A stretch of DNA of 64,000 nucleotides from Nannochloropsis salina CCMP1776 (taxonomy: Eukaryota; Sar; Eustigmatophyceae; Eustigmatales; Monodopsidaceae). The stretch spans positions 904,765 through 968,764 of the forward strand of contig SDOX01000005.1 of assembly GCA_004565275.1 (NCBI GenBank), written 5' to 3'. The position numbers were made by a program, and so were the translations under genes. This document shows positions 63,101 to 64,000 of the stretch, piece by piece. Every line of letters begins with the position of its first letter. Position 1 is the first letter of the stretch. A model generated the notes under the pieces. The model did no database searches. It saw nothing but the letters and a program-made list of their open reading frames with translations, and was not told where the DNA came from.

Positions 63101-63610
63101 TAAAAGGGTTCTTTTGCCTGAGTTTCTGTGCTGTGAGCCCCTCTTCTCGAGCATCCCACTCTCGGTGGCCACGGGTATCTCGTCGACCAACACGGATGAC
63201 CTCGACATCGTTCCGCAATAATCTCCTTCGCCCATTGATTTGTCATCAATCTTAGCAGGAGAAGGCAGGCGCTTCAAAGCGCTTCCGAACCGGTGCTGAA
63301 GCCAAAAGAGGCGCCGCTGAAATGGCTGCTTGGCACGCCGTTGGAAAACTGGCGACCCCGTAAGGTCGCACTCGCTGCTGTCCTCGATTTCATGCCCTTT
63401 ACAATCCCTCAATTTTCCTGACAGACGAGGGGGTGCCGAGCAGGGCTCGAGATTTGGAGAAACGATTTCCTTTCGTCCTTTGACAGGGGGAGTGCGAAGG
63501 CGCGCGTCGACCTCCTCACATGGAGACGGTTTAGGACCGTCATCCATGCAGCTATCCGACTGCAGCTGAGCTCTTCCATTGCTTGAAGTTTTGCGCTTTC
63601 CTTTCCACAT
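54131..63610 (-). CDS. Giant multi-GAF-domain protein (3,159 residues, single exon)
   Basis: One 9,480-bp open frame from ATG 63610. After a Ser-rich leader and a short coiled coil (LSREAILQAELYRARRQLEE, about 210-240) come roughly a dozen GAF-like alpha/beta modules spaced about 200-280 residues, each with an LxxG(S/V)LxV/LxVxR central strand and a final amphipathic helix. Clear ones include MVCVPVVNARDGKGRVGAVL, VASLAVPLRSVGSPENPIGA, GAMQVLGVVRVYC, TMPVPRFGDKSGIVGVLEFV, GYLLVSKPVYSLTGKELIGL, CEPVVDKKDGSVNGLLRVDI and PTLFVPLLWPSQARAKVMGA. Between modules are Sfi1-like helices with Trp (KLVQALSRWVAV; RRQAFLEWRSFY), suggesting calmodulin/centrin-type contacts. GAF domains bind small molecules or cyclic nucleotides and dimerise. 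No kinase, phosphodiesterase or chromophore Cys is obvious, so it may be a scaffold or sensor. The module count is approximate. Confidence 0.85.
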   Translation of the reverse strand: MWKGKRKTSSNGRAQLQSDSCMDDGPKPSPCEEVDARLRTPPVKGRKEIVSPNLEPCSAPPRLSGKLRDCKGHEIEDSSECDLTGSPVFQRRAKQPFQRRLFWLQHRFGSALKRLPSPAKIDDKSMGEGDYCGTMSRSSVLVDEIPVATESGMLEKRGSQHRNSGKRTLLQAAITPTSSSQSGDTELLKTSSSPLPSPSSRPPGKGGGALSREAILQAELYRARRQLEEQRMKWKKEPSGDSTHADLAEAPGRLWKKIQDLPRVLASLTAACAEAEPKPDVLRAALVKAVARGLPDLLCVDEARLFIAVPSREGGPSLWTLDRDGAGREVPPAGLVGEAAASGCTVEAGGGRMVCVPVVNARDGKGRVGAVLQLNREEEDLGSLLGPRRVQAQLEKRESVHSLIAQHIDLLLEGIDSKIALDRGRRRAFGNLSRVVSRRKLVQALSRWVAVCSVSEDSDSPLESPRSMYDVVQTSSLTYALSELETAFQTCDLRTFVGAGERTIREMLTTAPELEHGWEGDKQSSTPDVWIILCNANPPPGSSTMENFPFSYTALSDPSGYAISGASGKLQLGEGVICVALANRATMSTELRNTVRTLVLAWAAWFSALQAKAMEEEKANLMQELGLRVKAVEIDAQALKGETLEAQERICQSRAQSNENILSVEQEIVSANMPGAVLEATERLLESTWDWEGLRQQLPVAASLLVGFDRLEYSMRITASELGHSEHLHAAGVTSDHVVEICSSTKARDSQVLQQVLSTGVPVKVFAPHGDALSSTQNTGRVSPSPSSALPSPSLAVASLAVPLRSVGSPENPIGALLIERSGATVSGFQDGDIEIITRFAGIVSGVMARLALGELLVQRRPGAAAGKHSSRLLQVAERLWTSAGNSLAEIEETFEAGTVHVLIGVYEDLGQAIDDVRCTVFMLDPQQGTLYGSNREVVPVGVGAVGMVALTGRPMREGLHVLYVPILQGKSGHDQAAAEHYKGEGTGAMQVLGVVRVYCASASKGSMEGEQDVKAVQALAQILVSVLQHAQTLQAAFGGMQDASAAIQSLQTRLGAAQDEIFLEVAARTHAEGVLSALQRLHAECASGGSEPSTALFQAIETAVCTTTRADSAAFLIVAEDEGGEKSADKYAGYEGTSRSVSAVSSGALWTLWPGEACPEERSHRQIEKDEAAAEIYTLRLGSSLNICCSPSQESPIDNINPFSSSSTCSSSSPSGFTADQSWLFGQSKKFKRNLESRMSEEKVTIMTMPVPRFGDKSGIVGVLEFVKQGRLEGPEEGVLSLLAREVGIIWAWTQAKEEISRQRLEFRELHNTLSDQTNVLKMTQVSSQQGGMLANLAFDLMAVPDREGAVTAVKDHIQKATMADTVEVFVQDLLPYHAVESGDVLDVALLTRKHRLECQVTHQESGATLGSVIMEGLNLDADLGDTIQLMVVRTWVMLLRALSSVEKGRALRVMAEGWESSCISILGILDLVSEELRATYRGLSAFLPPAAPNMPSCAFDPQENGMQSQASALTEYVRFIEESTATLFKLQGGRGRVSLRFAGTQKALNLQLKAAGGRRKDGSPMAFWQVAGAGSSNENEGTRWRANGSWRMEPSSCGREHEGVIGRYLKLWWSLMSSSDSTILMPGDFVMDVRVASNPSSDAILGRRRDGRAILSLPIFIPPAAKKVAMSTSTIMESLVAVLFVERPQDRAINSNGLISSTSPFTKEEISLAAQWSSQVSQIFSKVLFEVCRKQFVASRRQEKALSTFCAVWNHAQRRQAFLEWRSFYAQASLAKVCPSGAKSGEYPRHEGHSEVLTLCLTCLEAVSSAVEEDETDTILSDLETAMKANLPGALQTGACSLTLIYPRNLKRLSSKGTIKEAAKGAQSRAVRKQLQASGLKPDAGYLLVSKPVYSLTGKELIGLLEVVVNDCCVEEVDGALSVLASFLGGITNLVAALGMAKERCAEAAYMMEGFQAQIRLYKEAAEAAMECESLITEASACVLRKCDMAEALLLAAHDLPSLGRVVAEHLPHLVSGVRAILYVPPAITATDTIGKPEGIRGTEAHFMADNEASDRLDAVFVSTLSSAHPFIETFCRTEMLKRCFLSGRSLRCTFLASSSRELKKQLSNQHDEQHSDKRKPFFLIVEDPTFKKEHELIVICEPVVDKKDGSVNGLLRVDIRTSNHTEEDNDGDMNEVKMAFAYDTVLGWASSVVCRAFSLRRHVETLKDRLALEKWTSSRFNHLADLNRDFAEKRTICEILQQSSAVLGAERLALFVRPAQDGDEKWTGWRTDKDMNRALLEFKTYPRPAGDEKYRSIVEYVLAVDANEGCKPKIWGEHREALPHLSSEVDLPLDAEEVLGVLEIRSSEVNGKKGQLIGLCEAVWRMDMLPCGAMEVAEIVGKHVSQQLGEILQSHTPVRHGTRSLTSAGLWSISESSTSFSKSLRVPLNSDMETIKDLLPMLLEMPMQHSRIEDLIRSISSNVENFFSSSLFTSSRVRGNRQFYIDLFVQDETGLWTVARDASPSKGIVRVSSIQHGVLAQAARTKRRQSQVELGQHQQGREEKIRKDDLIGLSVTNVADTRMTLTVLPIVAPSGPQGGQLHFRGLLRCVVAASERSANATHLVCGDETPLISKEEEDVLDTIACVITGSITIFDSVAASKALQHLYQRTETILGQAQISIQKSQARSDRLHDLYRRVWTAACPLWWSPTSLLSSEQLIAGETLCGQVARVVQAALQQCGHLFSRSMIGKCHKARLILTKDGGSRAGVDHRLDVYDWKEGQRPLVRRHEMIHPGGGSANSGLLGRCLRKIQMINVMNPTQEECYNFQVDGDETEPTLFVPLLWPSQARAKVMGALRVWRCDHDSINQATHSKNAEKGTAIAVSPVFTRDDEIMGETFASHISMALSYAIALEKGGTQMLDWETYERNRGKKAFSALSPQWDPPSLLSIAPDTLEGASTTTASTKVPMGAAAAAAGSTKSENTHSQEAARRDGDFLMRDLSYFSEDNYVISRTGKATPLSSRMDGVNGELHDMHRSTRRSYLPAAGAVRPLPVCVGFIDGMRNNEKIVGSQSKLPERNIPSVDAHSRSLEQLAKSRRSGSMTRHSAVSPPPHSIMPAKFGDFEDGAIENPILEGKASIPLHFSPTCEGQDVQEMKEHNQILSKNLKCFLSESSLPSV

Positions 63611-64000
63611 GAGAAGTTCAGCTTCACCAGATGCCAGTTATCTTCGCTTCTGCGTCCCGGTTCGCATTTCGTGACCACCGTTTTCTCTGGAAAGGTGAAG
63701 GGAAGATGGGTAAATGTAACTTTAAGTGCTGGTTGCCTTGCGTACTAAACCTCGTATACTTAATTTTAAATATTTGATACCACGGTCAATATTTATGCGG
63801 ATTTTGCGTGGCGGTTTTCCTCAATTTACAAAGATAGCAATACGTTTGCCGCCGGAACAGGAATGATCGCCTCTCCACCTTCCTTCGCGCCCTCCCTCCC
63901 GCCCTCCCTCCCGCCCTTCCCCCCTCCCCTCCCTCCCTCCCTCCCTCCCCTCCCCCCCCTCGCTTCCGGCGAGCGTCGGCTCCAGCCAAGCCGTTTCCGG
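63611..64000. promoter_or_regulatory. Promoter side of the GAF gene with a C-rich simple-sequence tract
   Basis: From about 63883 to 63960 the plus strand is a CCCTCCCT/CCCTCCCG tract, so the strand coding for the GAF gene reads GGGAGGG repeatedly. It meets the pattern of a G-quadruplex or GA-rich promoter element. It lies about 270 bp or more upstream of the ATG at 63610, outside the coding sequence. Confidence 0.6.

Overview
The window looks like nuclear DNA from a photosynthetic stramenopile; a eustigmatophyte such as Nannochloropsis/Microchloropsis is my best guess, by inference only. The genes are eukaryotic (complex I NDUFS7, V-ATPase subunit A, ribophorin II, RBM25, PAK kinase, two PPR proteins), mostly single-exon, with a few short GT-AG introns. 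Three proteins (NEET, YheT-type hydrolase, aldo/keto reductase-like) begin with a signal peptide whose predicted cleavage site is followed by Phe, the signature of bipartite targeting into a complex red-lineage plastid. One gene carries a DNA-binding-like domain that I recall mainly from diatoms and oomycetes. No virus-like element, CRISPR array, rRNA or convincing tRNA was seen.

Layout. 0-9 kb: a proteasome assembly chaperone 4 end, a three-exon NEET Fe-S gene assembled here from short exons (minus), a degenerate Y-family polymerase-like protein (minus), a FluG-type glutamine-synthetase-like enzyme and a YheT/EMB8-type hydrolase. 8.5-18 kb: two inverted paralogous surface-type membrane proteins that share a 1,325-bp, nearly identical inverted repeat, with an RBM25-like splicing factor between them. 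18.5-29 kb: a possible tiny membrane protein, an aldo/keto reductase-like protein with a lost catalytic tetrad, an unrecognised Ser-rich protein and a 13-repeat PPR protein. 29-30.4 kb: a gene-free stretch with diverged short repeats. 30.5-43.7 kb: NDUFS7, a GNAT acetyltransferase, ribophorin II (two exons), a PAK kinase with two CRIB motifs, V-ATPase subunit A and a three-RRM protein. 44-64 kb: a second large PPR protein, the protein with the stramenopile-type domain, a TBC-TLDc protein and a giant 3,159-residue protein made of about a dozen GAF-like modules.

Genes often sit head to head over short intergenic stretches (polymerase-like/GS-like, ribophorin II/PAK, V-ATPase A/RRM protein), so shared promoters are likely. 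Apart from the paralogous pair I see no functional cluster; it is a housekeeping and regulatory gene neighbourhood. The most striking structure is the inverted repeat, which implies recent gene conversion or an invertible segment able to swap the ectodomain heads of the two paralogues.
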